Origin: Geosiphon pyriformis
Lineage: Eukaryota > Glomeromycota > Glomeromycetes > Archaeosporales > Geosiphonaceae
Reading direction: 5' to 3'
Assembly (NCBI GenBank): GCA_016748015.1
Contig: JAAOMT010000226.1
Span: 62,001-126,000, forward strand
DNA: 64,000 nucleotides
Below are positions 1 through 11,179 of the stretch, piece after piece. The notes below the pieces were generated by a model that saw nothing but the letters and a program-made list of their open reading frames with translations, ran no database searches and was not told the DNA's origin. Numbering within the stretch: the first letter of the stretch is position 1; each line of letters begins with the position of its first letter. Position numbers and translations under genes: made by a program.

Positions 1-593
1 TCTGAAAGCAACTTTGAAAAAATTTTACAAGTAGTTTCAATTAAGACTATAAAACAAGTATTTGTTAAAATATTTTTTTAATTATATAGTTTAGATATTA
101 TCAAAATTCAAGCAAATTTTTATTGAGCAAACACAAATTTTAAAACTAAATATGAGTTTAATAATATTAAAAGTAAATCTAAAACACTAATGTTATAATA
201 CTATCATAAATTATTTAAAATATTAGAAAGTTTAATTACTTTGTCTTTAAAAAGTAAATAAATTATTACAAAAAATTTATCTATAAAAATTTGACTTATT
301 ATTTTTAAGAAAATATTATTGATTACAAAATTCAAAAGAGTATATTAATGCTATTATAATATAAGAACTATATTAAAATAATATATTTCTTAGTTTATTT
401 TACATAATAAAATTTAAAAATAATTTGATTTTATTAGAAATTAAAACAAGCTTATTATTAACTACTAAATAATTTAATACTATTTTATAAAACAAATATT
501 CTTAAATATTACATATTATATAACTCTTATTATTAACAAAAAATTTTATACATTTATTAATTGCTGTTATTTAAGTGGAAAAATTAATTTAAA
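1..593. other. AT-rich stretch with no gene
   Basis: No open frame of note, no RNA gene and no host-type base composition. The last 30 bases (about 565-593) resemble the bases just before the related repeat at 45734, so at least this end is probably old transposon sequence. I could not assign the rest. Confidence 0.5.
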
Positions 594-666
594 GTTATTA
601 AAAAAACGTAATTAATATATAATAATATAATAATACAAAATAACATATAATAACTTAAGATAATAT
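594..666 (+). repeat. Repeat R1, left part (interrupted by element A)
   Basis: This starts with a TATTAAAAAAACGTAATTA-like sequence followed by short AT-rich units built on ACAAAATA/ATAAT. The same sequence, with the TG start kept, is at 45734-45940. It continues after element A at 7577-7705, so A was inserted into it. The bases next to the two ends of A share AATAT, as expected for a 5-bp target duplication. R1 may be the 5' leader of the LINE ORF1 remnant that follows, or an LTR-like end. The sequence alone does not decide. Confidence 0.6.
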
Positions 667-1319
667 TGTTATAGTTAAAATTCATACTTTTTATTAGTTA
701 TCATATATATTAGCCACTGATATTATATAATTAGCCACATTATTTTTAGATAGTAATCATTGACTTGATTATTGACTACTTTCAATAGCTATATAAGTAA
801 TAAGTTTTTTAGCTGTAAAAAAACATGATCAAAGTAACAAAATAAAACCCATTATTAATTACTTTTTTTTATATTACTTATTTTTTTTTTTCTATCTTTT
901 AGTATCTGAATATTTTGGGATAAAAAATTATTTGTTGGCATTTACATATCTTATCTTTTCCTTTTCTTGATTTGTATTATTAAAATTAATCTGAAAAGTG
1001 ATTGCTTGCTTTTATAATTTATTGAATAAAAAAACAATTGAAAAACACAATAATACTTGTTATTAATTCTAAGAATCACCAAGCTGAGACATAAAATAAT
1101 AGCAGTAGTATTATCTTGTTGACAATTATGGACTATTCTTCTATCTTCAAATTTTCAGAAAAAATTTGCAATTGTAATTTTTATAAGACTAATTACACAC
1201 ATTGAATTCTTACTTATTTAATTTACTTCTTTATTGTAATTTTCTCTTTAATTATTTCTATTACCTTACAATTCTGTTTTTCTTTGCTATCTATTAGTTT
1301 GTTATTCCAACTTATAACA
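667..1319 (+). repeat. 5' LTR of element A
   Basis: 653-bp direct repeat with TG...CA ends and short inverted termini (TGTTATAG / CTTATAACA). It matches 6829-7576 directly and 21434-22174 and 38380-39073 in reverse. It is the shortest of the four because its internal array of roughly 12-bp GATTATTGAC-like units (748-780) has only about two copies. Just inside it, TAGTGCTTTTTATAAG may be a decayed primer-binding site (TGGTGCTC-type, first G changed to A). Confidence 0.88.
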
Positions 1320-1371
1320 TAAAAATAGTGCTTTTTATAAGATTGTCAAAATTTATTTTGTTTCCTATTAT

Positions 1372-2900
1372 ATGGGTGATTATTTATATCTGTCACAACA
1401 ATCAGAAAAACACTTTGAAGCACACAACAAAAATAATCTAGACTTTATTGAACTTAATCTTTTGTCCTCTTGCTTGATTTGCTTTCCCATTAAAAAACGA
1501 TTTAGTAGACAATTTCAAGACTTTTGGAACTGGTTTTTGAATGAGTATTTAGCTGAAACCTATATAGTTTATACAATTTATTACTTTGATCAAGCTTATT
1601 TTGAAGACAATTTTGAAGAAAAAAATAACAGCATCAATCAGCTTTTATACTTTACAACTTTTAAACAACAGCTTTTTAATTCTAAATATCTGAATTACAA
1701 AGTTTACATTTGAATTGCTGTCTATTAGTTAGCTGAAACTCCCTTTAAAACAGAAAAAAAAAGCTATTAAGCCATTTTTGTTTTTGATTTCTTCTCAAGT
1801 AAATCAAAACATTTCATATAAACAACTACTTCTAAACCAATAGCTAATAATTCTATACAACAAAATATTCTGGCTGCCCTTCAAGACATACAAACTGCTT
1901 TAAGATAAAAAAACAATATCCCATTACCTTTATTTAGAGATAATACACAAGACCTAATTGAATGGTTAAATAATTTTAAAAGAGCAGCCATTATTAATTA
2001 ATATAATGCTGAGTATAAATTTCAAATCATTAGTAGCTACCTTTAAGGCTCTTTTGCTATTTGGTTCTCACAAAAAACCAATGTTGGTACTTACCAAAAA
2101 ATTATTAAATAGATATTAACAAATGCTAAAGAAAAAAACACTTTTTTTACAATCTGGTTTGAAACTAAATTTAGAATTTTTATTTTAATCTCAAAATAAC
2201 ATATGGAATTAGAAAAAAGAACCCAAGATTCTGGTGAAATCATGACTAAATATGCCAAAGCAATCAAAAAACTAATCAAATAAGTAGACTTCAAAAAAAA
2301 TTGGACAGAAAAGCAAAAGATTTATTCCTTTACAAAAGAATTGAAAACTGATTTTTTCTATGCTTTTTGGCTTTTTTTGGCTCTAAAAAATAATTTCACA
2401 ATAGATATAACTATTAAACTTGCCCAGAAAATAAAAGACAATTAAAAAATGCACTTAAAATCTACACTTCCAGTTTTTGCTTTTGTTATTGTTATGGTTC
2501 TTGCTTCTCAAATAACTGTTATCTTTTTTGCAGTCCAAATTCAAAACCCAAATAAATAGTTAATAAATAGACTTATAGCCAATATTGTCTGATTACTGAA
2601 ATCTTTAACCTAAGCAGTTAGAGATAACTAGCAATTACAAAGATCCAGATTTGAATTCTGTTTTAATTAGCCTTAGCAACTACCATATCAAAAACAGCAA
2701 AATTGTGATCCATTTGTATATTACTGCTATGGATTAACTGAACATTTTTCAAAAGATTGCAACAATTTTTTCTTGCTTTTTTCAGTTTCTAGAAACAATA
2801 ATGCTCAGAACAACAAATCTAACAATAATAATACCCCTAATCAAAGACCCAATTATGCCAATATCAATTTTTTTAAAGAGAATTTTTTAGTTAAAGCCAC
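1372..2900 (+). pseudogene. gag: gag remnant of element A
   Basis: An open stretch at 1372-1713 (113 codons) encodes the N-terminal part. After it the gag frame continues with many stops. A capsid-like segment is legible from about 1945 (DLIEWLNNFKRAA), then a low-complexity tail and a zinc-knuckle remnant at about 2710-2762. There the expected C-x2-C-x4-H-x4-C survives only as its His and last Cys, with Tyr where the first two Cys are expected. Most stops are TAA or TAG where Gln is expected. The same region in reverse is recognisable in element B at about 26.75-28.16 kb and 38.16-38.33 kb. Non-functional. Confidence 0.75.
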
Positions 2901-2984
2901 TGTTTATTAGCTTTTAAACTAGTAGATGTACTTTCAAAAAGTAAAAGTACAAACCAACCAGAAAAAAACTTTTTTTTTGCTTTT

Positions 2985-3845
2985 AATTTAACTGATAATA
3001 ATTATAACATAGATGAACTAGCAATCAACACCTCTGAATTAACAAAAAAAAATAAAAAAGCCAAGATTGATTTTGTTTTAGACAAAGCATTTACATTAAT
3101 TGCTAATAACAATAAACCACTAAAGATTAAAGTTTTTAAGAATTCTTCAAAGTTAAAACTTTCAGAAATAATACAAAAATCTGGTTTCTATTCTATTGTA
3201 AAAAATTTCATAAAAATTCTAGCACATATTATATTTGGCCAACTAATAATTCATTCACAGTTTAGAAAAAATTTCCACAAATTATTAATTCCAAAGAAAA
3301 AAACACTAAAGACCAACAAATGTTTCTATCAAGTTAAACTTACTAACAATAGCAATATTACTCTTTAATTTGCAAAGCCCAAGTGGCTGGTTACTTTATT
3401 AATCTGATCTTAGACAGTAGATTATCTGTCAGTATTATTGCCAAACACTTCTTGAAAGCTATTGAAAAAAAAATTGTTAAATCTTCTAGCTAGTCTATAA
3501 TCAATGTACATGATAATAAAAAAAAAACCTGAGCATAGCCAAAGCTGTTTTTGTTTGCATCAATGGCATTAGCATTGAAACTGACATAGAAATATTTGAA
3601 GTCAAAGAATACACTATAATTGTTGACAATAAGTGATTAAAAAAAGCCAAAGCTCTACTTAACTATGAACTTTGTAAGTTAATTATCAGATGTAATAAAA
3701 AACCTATTGTGGTTAAATGTCATTATTAAACAACTTCCTCAGCATCTAAACAGAGTCAAAAAGATAAGCAATTAGATAAATCAGATGATAAAGAAAATAA
3801 TAATAAAAAAAAATAAAAAAAACCTGTTAAACTTGTTTATACTAC
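2985..3845 (+). pseudogene. Protease-region remnant of element A
   Basis: The frame includes ELTKKNKKAKIDFVLDKAF at about 3038 and a segment typical of an aspartic-protease region near 3410-3470 (spaced DSRLSVSIIAKHFL, where DTGxSVSVI is expected). The counterpart in element B is 25991-26718 on the minus strand. The catalytic D-T-G is not intact. The segment ends exactly at the inserted solo LTR at 3846 and resumes at 4706. Confidence 0.6.
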
Positions 3846-4705
3846 TGTTACAGATAATTATTTAGGGTCTCAAATCAAATAACAAAACCCATAACTTGGT
3901 GCTCAGATGCTATTTGTGATGATAATAGTTTGAAGATATGGTTATCTGAAGGTTTTGGGTTAAATTCTTTGTATAATAGACAGAGATGCAATAATTGTTT
4001 ATCCGTAACTTTCCAGAATCGCAATTCTGTCAATTTTTTTTTTCAGCTTGATGGCCAATACTTCTGTGGTAAGTAATCCATAATTTCTTTACATGTTCTA
4101 TTCACTTGCAGGGGTCTTTTACCAGGCAATCTTTGACATCAATAATTCAGTGCTTAATCTTTTAATCAATTAGTAAACAAAGAAATAACAACAAAAATAA
4201 AAGAAAATAAAGAAAATAAGCCAAGACAATTTGTGTATTAGTATTCCATCAATAACCATGATCAAGAGCTATTGTTCCAGTGGTGTTAAGTATCAATTAC
4301 TTTCAACATAAAGTGTTAATAGTGAGAGTAGATTAAGATAGTGAATAATTATTTATTTGATATTTGTAATATGGAGGTTTGTTTTTAGATCAAATCTAAA
4401 CTGAGAGGTCTCTAATTAAAGGATTCTGTTTTTTCTACTTCTAGCACTATGGCTATATATACATAATTGAGATTTCTCAATTCCTCAATTCTTTACACCA
4501 GGAATTCTGGAATTTCTGGAATCTTGCAATTTCTTTAAAAAAAATCCTGGAATTCTGGAATCCTGCAATTTCTTGTACAAGAATCCTGAAATTCCTGGAA
4601 TCCTGCAATTTTTCTGAGAGGAATCCTGGAATTCCACATTTACTATGGCTATTTTTGATTGGCTAATTTATATGCTAATATACTTTCTATATTCTATGAG
4701 TAACA
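3846..4705 (-). repeat. Solo LTR of family C inside element A
   Basis: Starts TGTTAC and ends GTAACA. Throughout it matches the reverse complement of the LTRs of element C (28168-29053, 37264-38154). Sequence from about 4475 to 4640 holds tandem units of about 40-50 bp with repeated TTCTGGAA and CCTGGAAT motifs, next to a TATA-like TATATATACATA at about 4452. The flanks ACTAC and ACCAT look like a decayed 5-bp target duplication of the ACTAT present in element B at the same place. Such solo LTRs arise by LTR-LTR recombination. Confidence 0.85.
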
Positions 4706-5259
4706 CCATCTTTACCAGCAATAATAAGCCATTAAACAATATTAAAAATAACAAAAAAAGAATTATTGTAAATGCTAAGCTAATCTGCTGGCCCTATTAT
4801 AATATTCTTAAAAAAACTTTCAATAGAAAACCTGGCAAGAAAACAAAATACAGTTATTGATAATATGACTCTTGTGTCCAATACTGGTGTAATAAACTCT
4901 TGTAATCTCCTAGTAATGAATATAAATCCTGCCTAATTTATTACAAAGATTGTGAACTTATTAATTTAATACTCAGAGAAGAATTAAAAAAAAATACAGA
5001 AGTTCTTTAAGAATAAACCATCTGAAATCCAATCCCTTGCTGTAAAACAAAAAAAACCCTCTTCTAAAAAAAGAAAAATAGATATTAAAAATCTGTTGAC
5101 TAGAAATAGCCCAGTTATCTCAAAAAAAAGTGATATCTTTGAACAAACTCATGTGATACAACACATTATTACCATTAGAAAAACTCATCCCATCTATTTG
5201 AAGTCTTATTAATCCAATCAATACAATAATGAATTTATCAAAAAAGAGATAAACTAAAT
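4706..5259 (+). pseudogene. Linker before the reverse transcriptase of element A
   Basis: Continuation of the protease/linker frame after the inserted LTR. It includes NNKPLNNIKNNKKRIIVNAK and a run ending KKTKYSY at 4857. The open frame from 4645 is a chimera: its first 20 codons are LTR sequence. The counterpart in element B lies on the minus strand around 25.3-25.9 kb. Confidence 0.55.
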
Positions 5260-6000
5260 GAAAAATCATGAATTTATACAAAAAACCAAGAGTAAATAGG
5301 CTTTTCCAGTTGTAGTAGTATTCAAAAAAAGTGAAACTCTATGCTTTTATATTAACTATCACTAATTAAATACTGTTATTGAAAGAGACATGTATTTACT
5401 TTCTAAAATTAATACAATGCTAAACAAATTCAATGATGCTGCTTTTTTCTCAACTATTGACTTAACTACTAAATTTTGACAAGTAGAAATAGATCCAGAA
5501 AGCAGAAAAAAAACTGCATTCATTATCAAGTATGACACTTATGAATTTACAGTCATGTTTTTTGATCTTACTAATGTTTTTTTTATCTTTCAATGCCTAA
5601 TGAACAAAGTATTTAAATTAGTAAAAGAAAAATTTGTTCTGGTCTACTTGGATAATATAATAATATATTTAAAAACCTGGAATAAATACTTTAAACATTT
5701 GCAAAAGATTTTTGATCTTTTTAAAAATACTGGCCTCAAGATAAACCTAATCAAATCATTTTTTGGACAACAATCCATCCAGTTCCTTGGTCATCTTATT
5801 ACAAAAGATAGAATTTTCCCTAATTCAACTAAAATTAAAAAAGTCCAAAACATTAAACAACTAATAAATGTTCTTGAACTAAACTTTTTTCTTGGTTTGG
5901 CTTTTTACTATTGCAAATTTATCAAGAATTTCTCCAAAATTGTCTTTTTTTTTCAATCAACTATTCAGAAAAAATGTCAATTATTATTGAAGTACTCATT
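5260..6000 (+). pseudogene. pol: Reverse transcriptase remnant of element A
   Basis: Legible Ty3/gypsy reverse transcriptase: the finger region with VVVVFKKSETLCFYINY near 5305, an S-T-I-D-L motif near 5450, EFTVMFFDLTN near 5540, then the catalytic box at 5645-5656 reading YLDN instead of YLDD. The best uninterrupted piece is 5555-6016. Stops replace an expected Trp (SK*AF, F*QVEI) and Gln. The second catalytic Asp is Asn (GAT to AAT), a TpG-to-TpA change. Dead. Confidence 0.88.
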
Positions 6001-6165
6001 AACAAAAAGCTTTTGAAACTCTAAAGGAAAAACTTATTACTAAACCAATCCTTAAACAACCTGATTTGGACCAACTTTTTATTCTGTACACTAATACATC
6101 TGGTTATAAACTTGGTACTGTCCTCTCATAAAAAAATAAAGATAACAGAAAACATGTATAAATAA
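6001..6165 (+). pseudogene. RNase H fragment of element A
   Basis: The frame from KAFETLKEKL-like sequence to LYTNTSGYKLGTVLS matches the start of RNase H in element B (24275-24712, minus). The expected first catalytic Asp of TDAS is Asn. Around 6156 the sequence jumps to what corresponds to about 22845 in element B, so about 1.5 kb holding the rest of RNase H and all of the integrase has been deleted. Confidence 0.75.
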
Positions 6166-6828
6166 ATACATCATTTTTAAAACAGAGATATTTTTAATTA
6201 ATATAAACAATTATTTTCTAAATCAAAATATTTAAAACACTTTTTATACTCTCTATGAATATTAGATCAAAAACTATCTAAATGCTACTTTGATTATTAA
6301 AAAACAGACTATTATAACTAATAACAATAGAATACATATTGTTATTAAACCAAAAAAAACCATTACCAGAAGAGAAAAAATTGGTAGCAAAATAGATAAA
6401 TATCTATTAAAAAATATAACAGCAGCAATACTTTTACTCTTTATTACAATTACAAAAACAATTAAAAAAATCTTATTTATAGACAAAAACTTGCCATATG
6501 GAAGACAACTAGAACTCTATAGTTGTCTTAATGAAATCATAGAAGATATGAAATTTATGAAGAAAACAACTTCAAAAATACAGATAGAAATTTTGAGCAT
6601 TATATGATTAGATGTCTCAAGAGTTTTGACTATTGCTAAAAAAACCAAAACTTTTATACAAAAATTTAGTTTTTTAAATACAAAACTTATTTTATTTCAG
6701 ATATTATATACTTTATTCACAAAAAACTTTAATAAACTAGTTAGTTTTAAGCTAGATAAAACTCTTCAAATAGATTATCTTATGAATAGCATGATTTTAC
6801 TGGAGTTTAAGCTCTTTAAAAAAAATAA
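6166..6828 (+). pseudogene. C-terminal region of element A
   Basis: Two open pieces (6290-6607, 105 codons, and 6626-6859, 77 codons, the second running into the LTR) are rich in Lys and Ile, and the first has a basic stretch KPKKTITRREKIGSK. The matching segment lies between integrase and LTR in element B (22175-22840, minus), so this is a conserved element-specific C-terminal extension. I do not recognise a domain in it. Confidence 0.5.
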
Positions 6829-7576
6829 TGTTATAGTTGAAACCCATACTTTTTATTAGCTATTATATGTATTAATCACTAATGTCATATAATTAGCCAC
6901 ACTATTTTTAAATAGTAATTATTGACCTGATTAATAACCTGACTATTAACTTGATTATTGATCTGATTATTGATCTAATTATTAATCTGATCATTGACCT
7001 AATTATTGATCTAATTATTAATTTAATTGTTGACTACTTTTAATAACTATATAAGCAATAAGTTTCTTAGCTATAGAAAGACATAATCAAAATAACAAAA
7101 TAAAACCCATTATTAATTACTTTCTTTTATATTACTTATTTTTTTTTTTTATCTTCAAGTATCTGAATATTTTGGGATAAAAAATTACTTGTTGACATTT
7201 ATATATCTTATCTTTTTTTCTTTTTAATTTGTATTATTAGAATTAGTCTGAGAAGCAATTACTTGTTTTTGTAATTCATTGAATAAAAAAATAATTGAAA
7301 AGCACAATAATATTTGTTATTAATTCTAAGAATTGCCAAGTTAAAGCATAAAATAATAGCAGTAGTATTATCTTGTTAACAATTATAAACTATTCTTTTA
7401 CTTTCAAATTTCCAAAAAAGATTTACAACTGTAATTTTTATAAGACTGATTATGCATATTGAATTCTTACTCATTTAATTCACTTTTTTATTGTAATTTT
7501 CTCTTTAATTATTTTTATTACTCTACAATTCTGTTCTTTTTTGCTATTTGTTAGCTTGTTACTCTAATCTGTAATA
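6829..7576 (+). repeat. 3' LTR of element A
   Basis: 748-bp copy of the 5' LTR. The extra length is mostly an expanded minisatellite at 6922-7036 made of about nine units of roughly 12 bp on the theme ATTGATCTGATT. The end is decayed (TGTAATA instead of TATAACA). Confidence 0.87.
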
Positions 7577-7705
7577 ATATAAGATAATACATAATAATAC
7601 AAAATAACTAGTTATAATATAAAATAATTACTTATAGTGTAAAAAAACAAAGCAATAACAAAAATATTAAGCAATAATTAACAATAACAAACAATTAAAA
7701 ACAAT
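7577..7705 (+). repeat. Repeat R1, right part
   Basis: Continuation of the repeat that begins at 594. It keeps ACAAAATAACTAGTTATAAT, which also occurs at about 45880. It ends about where the LINE ORF1 remnant begins, which supports R1 being the leader of that LINE. Confidence 0.55.
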
Positions 7706-9430
7706 TTTGTGGTTTCTAATAAAATTTTAAATAAAATCTCTGTTATATTGTCCAGCACATTATCTAAAATAGGCCAATATCAATTACTGGCTGTATTGCT
7801 AAATATAATATCTTTCAGCAAATTTTTACCAGTTTTAAAAGTAAAACAATCATCTTTTATAGAATTACTTGTTCTTGAAAATTGGGTTAATCAAATGGAA
7901 ACTGAATTATTTTTTTACTGGTTTTTAATATTACTATTGGTAATATTTAAGAAACTATTACTAGTTATTAGAGATTTGCTAAATAAAAAACCTTTATTTT
8001 AATGTTTAATGCTACTTTTAAGATTAAATTGGCTTATATCAAGACTGTTTTCCAGTTTGTACATGATTTCTTGAATGCAAAATTAGTGTTAAAGAACAAT
8101 ATAAAGCTTTTTTATATGGAGTTTGCTTCTTAAAAGTTTTTAGAAGCTGCTTTTTTAGTTAAGCTTATGAAATCTGTTATTTAACTACTTTTAAAATTGC
8201 CAAGTTTTTGGTAATTTCTGAGTTTGGTTTCTTTTTTGCTATTGTTGTATTATATAATGTGCTTTTGAATATGTCTGTTGCTAATATTAAGACAATTCTT
8301 AGTATATTTGGTAAAATTGTCTATATTGTACTAAAATTTATTGGTTTTTAGTAATATGTAGTTGTTTAATTTAATAAACTAGACTCTGCTGTATATGTTT
8401 TAAATTATTAATTGGTTTTAGTAAACAAAAATAGTGTTAAAATTTTTCTTTTAGTAAATTAAAATAAGACTATTTTGTTTTGTGATAAGTTTAAAACCAA
8501 GTTAATTAATCTTTTTTTTGACTGTATTGTTTTTAAAATTAATAATATAATTTTTTAGGTTAATATTCAAACATGTTTTATTTCTTGTTTTCTTAATTTT
8601 GATCATTATTTCTAGTTTGTTCTGATTATGTTTAAATCTTAAATTGATTTAAATACTGTAATTATTAAGACTAATGCATTGAAAAAATATTATATTTAAT
8701 AAAAACTTTTGGAAATTAGTGCTGCTTTTAGTATTAGAGTTTGAATTATCTTATTTTAGATCATAAAATGTCTTTATTTTTTCTTTTAAGGTTTTTAAGA
8801 CTTTTATTTTTTGTATTATTGATAACAAATTTTATGTTAAAACTGTTGCTTTTGTACTTTTTTTGGCTTTTTGTTCTTTGGTTGGTTTAATTTCTTTTGC
8901 TAATATAATGACTAATAATTTTGTAGTTTTTTTTCAATTAATTTTTCTGGAATTTAAGTTGGCCAAGCTTTTTGCTTTGGTTAATTCTATTATTAAGCCA
9001 GTAGATTTTATGATTACTGTGTTTAAACAATTTATTAATGTAAATTTGGTTTTAAGTAATGCTTTTAGCCTTAGAATTAATAAATTTTTGGTACATATAA
9101 GTACTTTTAACAAGACTGTTAATAAGTTGGAATAAGAAATAGTTGTTTTGAAAATAAATGTGACTATGAAAACATTAATATATTTGGCTTTTATGTGAAT
9201 TTGTCTTTTGTTGATAATAATATGTTTTCTAATTTGATGTTATTTTGAAAATATAAATCTGTTGTTATGAAGATTAATGTTTTGAAAATAGTTAAATAGC
9301 TACTTAGATTAGTTAATAATAGTATTATATTGTTTGAAATTGTTTAAAAAATGTTTTTTTGGATAAGTTTTTTTTTAAGATATTAATATAGTATAGTTTA
9401 AACTGGTTTAAGTAGCTGGTTATATGTAAA
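7706..9430 (+). pseudogene. LINE ORF1 remnant (second LINE family)
   Basis: The open pieces 7709-8002 and 8863-9135 and the broken frames between them resemble the ORF1 of a LINE distinct from LINE D/E, as I recall it from Glomeromycotina. Legible pieces are LLLVIRDLLNKKPLF, then sequence corresponding to FKIKLAYIKTVFQFVHDFLNAKL at 8006-8070, and a C-terminal LAKLFALVNSIIKPVDFMI heptad-like region. No zinc knuckle, endonuclease or reverse transcriptase follows: the element is lost in AT-rich sequence after 9.43 kb. The identification rests on memory of related proteins. Confidence 0.5.
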
Positions 9431-10860
9431 AAACATATAAATTATATTTACTACTAAAATACTTAATTTGTTCTTAATTTTTAAATAGTAATTAAACCAT
9501 ATTCATTAAATCTTAATAAAAAAAATATTTTATTAGTATTATTAATATATAAAATATTAAAACAAAATACAATAATACTTATATTATTAAATTTAACTTA
9601 TAAAAAAACAACAATATTACTAATTAGTTTTTAAATAAAAACTTATTTAATTTAATTAATTATAAATAAAAACTTTTAAAAAATTTTTTACTAAAAAATT
9701 TACACTTTTTTTAATATTTTGAAAAAAAATAACAAATTATAATTATTTATAATAAATAGTTTTAAGATTAATAAAAAAATCTTATAATAATAAACTTGAA
9801 ATTAAAAATAAATTTTTTTTTATATAAAACTATAATTAAAAAACAATAAAATAGAAAATTTAATTACAAATAAAATAAACTAGTATATATATACTAAGTT
9901 TTAAACAATAAATTATATAAGTTAAAATTTAATAATATAATTTTAAAGAAAATTTTAAATAATAACAAATTAAAGCATTATTATTTAAAAACCAATTCAA
10001 AATTTTTAATTTTACAAATTTGTATAAAAATTTTTTTAGTTAATTTAAAAATAAAACTCCAAAAAAATCAAGTTAACTTTTTTTAATTTAAAATTTTATA
10101 ATTTAACTTGATTTTTCAAATTTTAATTTAGTTTTTTTTAACTTAATAAATAACAAAATATATTTGTTTTTAAAAATAATATGATTAATTAATTAAAAAT
10201 AAAAATTTTACCAATAAAATTTTTACATAATAAATAATAAGTCAAATTAAATTTTAAACTTAATTTAATTTTTAAAAATAAATTTTTTAAGTTAGATCTA
10301 ATTAAAACAAAACTCAATTCAATTTAATTTATTAAAAATTTTACTTAAAAAATATTTTCTAAAATTTAAAATTAATAATTATTATTAAACAATACTTAAA
10401 TTTGAATACTTAATTTATTTTATATTAGTTATTTATTTTAAAAATATATAAAAATACACATACTAAAAATATATAAATATTTTAAAAATTAATATTAACT
10501 TTAAAAACTCTTTTTAATTTATTTATAATTATTATTAAAAAACAAATCAATTATGTTTAAAAAAAATTATAGTTTTTTTAATAGACAATATACAAAATTA
10601 TAACTTTTATCAAAGAAACACAAAAAGTTTTTTTGAAATTTATTTACAAAAACTTTTGAAACAAGCTTTAAAAAAACACAATTTTTTATTTTATTAATAT
10701 CTTACAAGATACTACTATTTAACAAAAACTTTAATAACATTTTAATAAACAAAACAATAGATATATTTCTATTTGTAAATATTTTTACATTAAAAAAATA
10801 CTTAATAAAAGAAAAACTGAATTTAAATTAACAAATCTCATTTCAAAAATTATACAAAAA
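9431..10860. other. AT desert with no gene
   Basis: Very AT-rich sequence without coding features. The one notable structure is the hairpin at 10063-10116. Probably fully decayed transposon. Confidence 0.6.
10063..10116. repeat. Perfect 14-bp inverted repeat
   Basis: AAAAATCAAGTTAA at 10063-10076 and its exact complement TTAACTTGATTTTT at 10103-10116, with a 26-base AT-only loop. It can form a hairpin. No gene is next to it, and chance is not excluded in such AT-rich DNA. Confidence 0.6.
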
Positions 10861-10980
10861 CAGATACATAATAAATAAGACAACAGCTGAACCAACAAAC
10901 ATTTATTACAAAATTAGAGCAACTTTTAAACTTTAAAATCTATTCAATACTTGCAACAAAATTTAATATTACAGTCATTA

Positions 10981-11115
10981 ATGATTCAATATATTAAAAA
11001 GTTCACAGAACTGAAATTTCAACAATTTTTAGACAATAATCTTGGATTACTATCTGGAAATTACAGACAGTACTTGGAGCTTAGTCTTGAGAATGAGATT
11101 ATGTTACCAAGATAA
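10981..11115 (+). CDS. Short ORF, possible tail of a broken repeat-encoded protein
   Basis: 44 codons from ATG to TAA encoding a protein with FQQFLDNNLGLLSGNYRQYL near the middle and ending IMLPR. Base composition is clearly richer in GC than the desert before it. Another frame just upstream (about 10880-10985) reads RQQLNQQTFITKLEQLLNF, so the ORF may be the frameshifted C-terminus of a longer helical protein. It could also be a small host exon. No function can be given. Confidence 0.35.
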   Translation: MIQYIKKFTELKFQQFLDNNLGLLSGNYRQYLELSLENEIMLPR

Positions 11116-11179
11116 TGAAGTTTTGTGACATAGTTAGTGATGGAGTTAATGTGTAATAAAAAAATTTAAAATGAAATTT

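Larger units (their letters stand above)
667..7576 (+). mobile_element. Element A: decayed Ty3/gypsy-like LTR retrotransposon
   Basis: Two direct repeats (667-1319 and 6829-7576) starting TGTTATAG and ending near TATAACA or its decayed form bound a gag-pol-like internal region read on the plus strand. The order is gag, protease region, reverse transcriptase, RNase H, then a C-terminal extension, which is the Ty3/gypsy order. All frames are broken by stops and frameshifts. The rest of RNase H and the whole integrase are missing at about 6156, by comparison with element B. A reversed solo LTR of family C is inserted at 3846-4705. Flanking AATAT may be the target duplication. It cannot be autonomous. 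Confidence 0.9.

Noticed and set aside
4645-4860. Open frame of 71 codons as a gene
   Set aside because: Its start lies in the solo LTR and its end in the element A linker; it is a chimera.
6922-7036. CRISPR-like array
   Set aside because: The units of about 12 bp are directly adjacent with no spacers and lie in an LTR. This is a minisatellite in a eukaryotic element.
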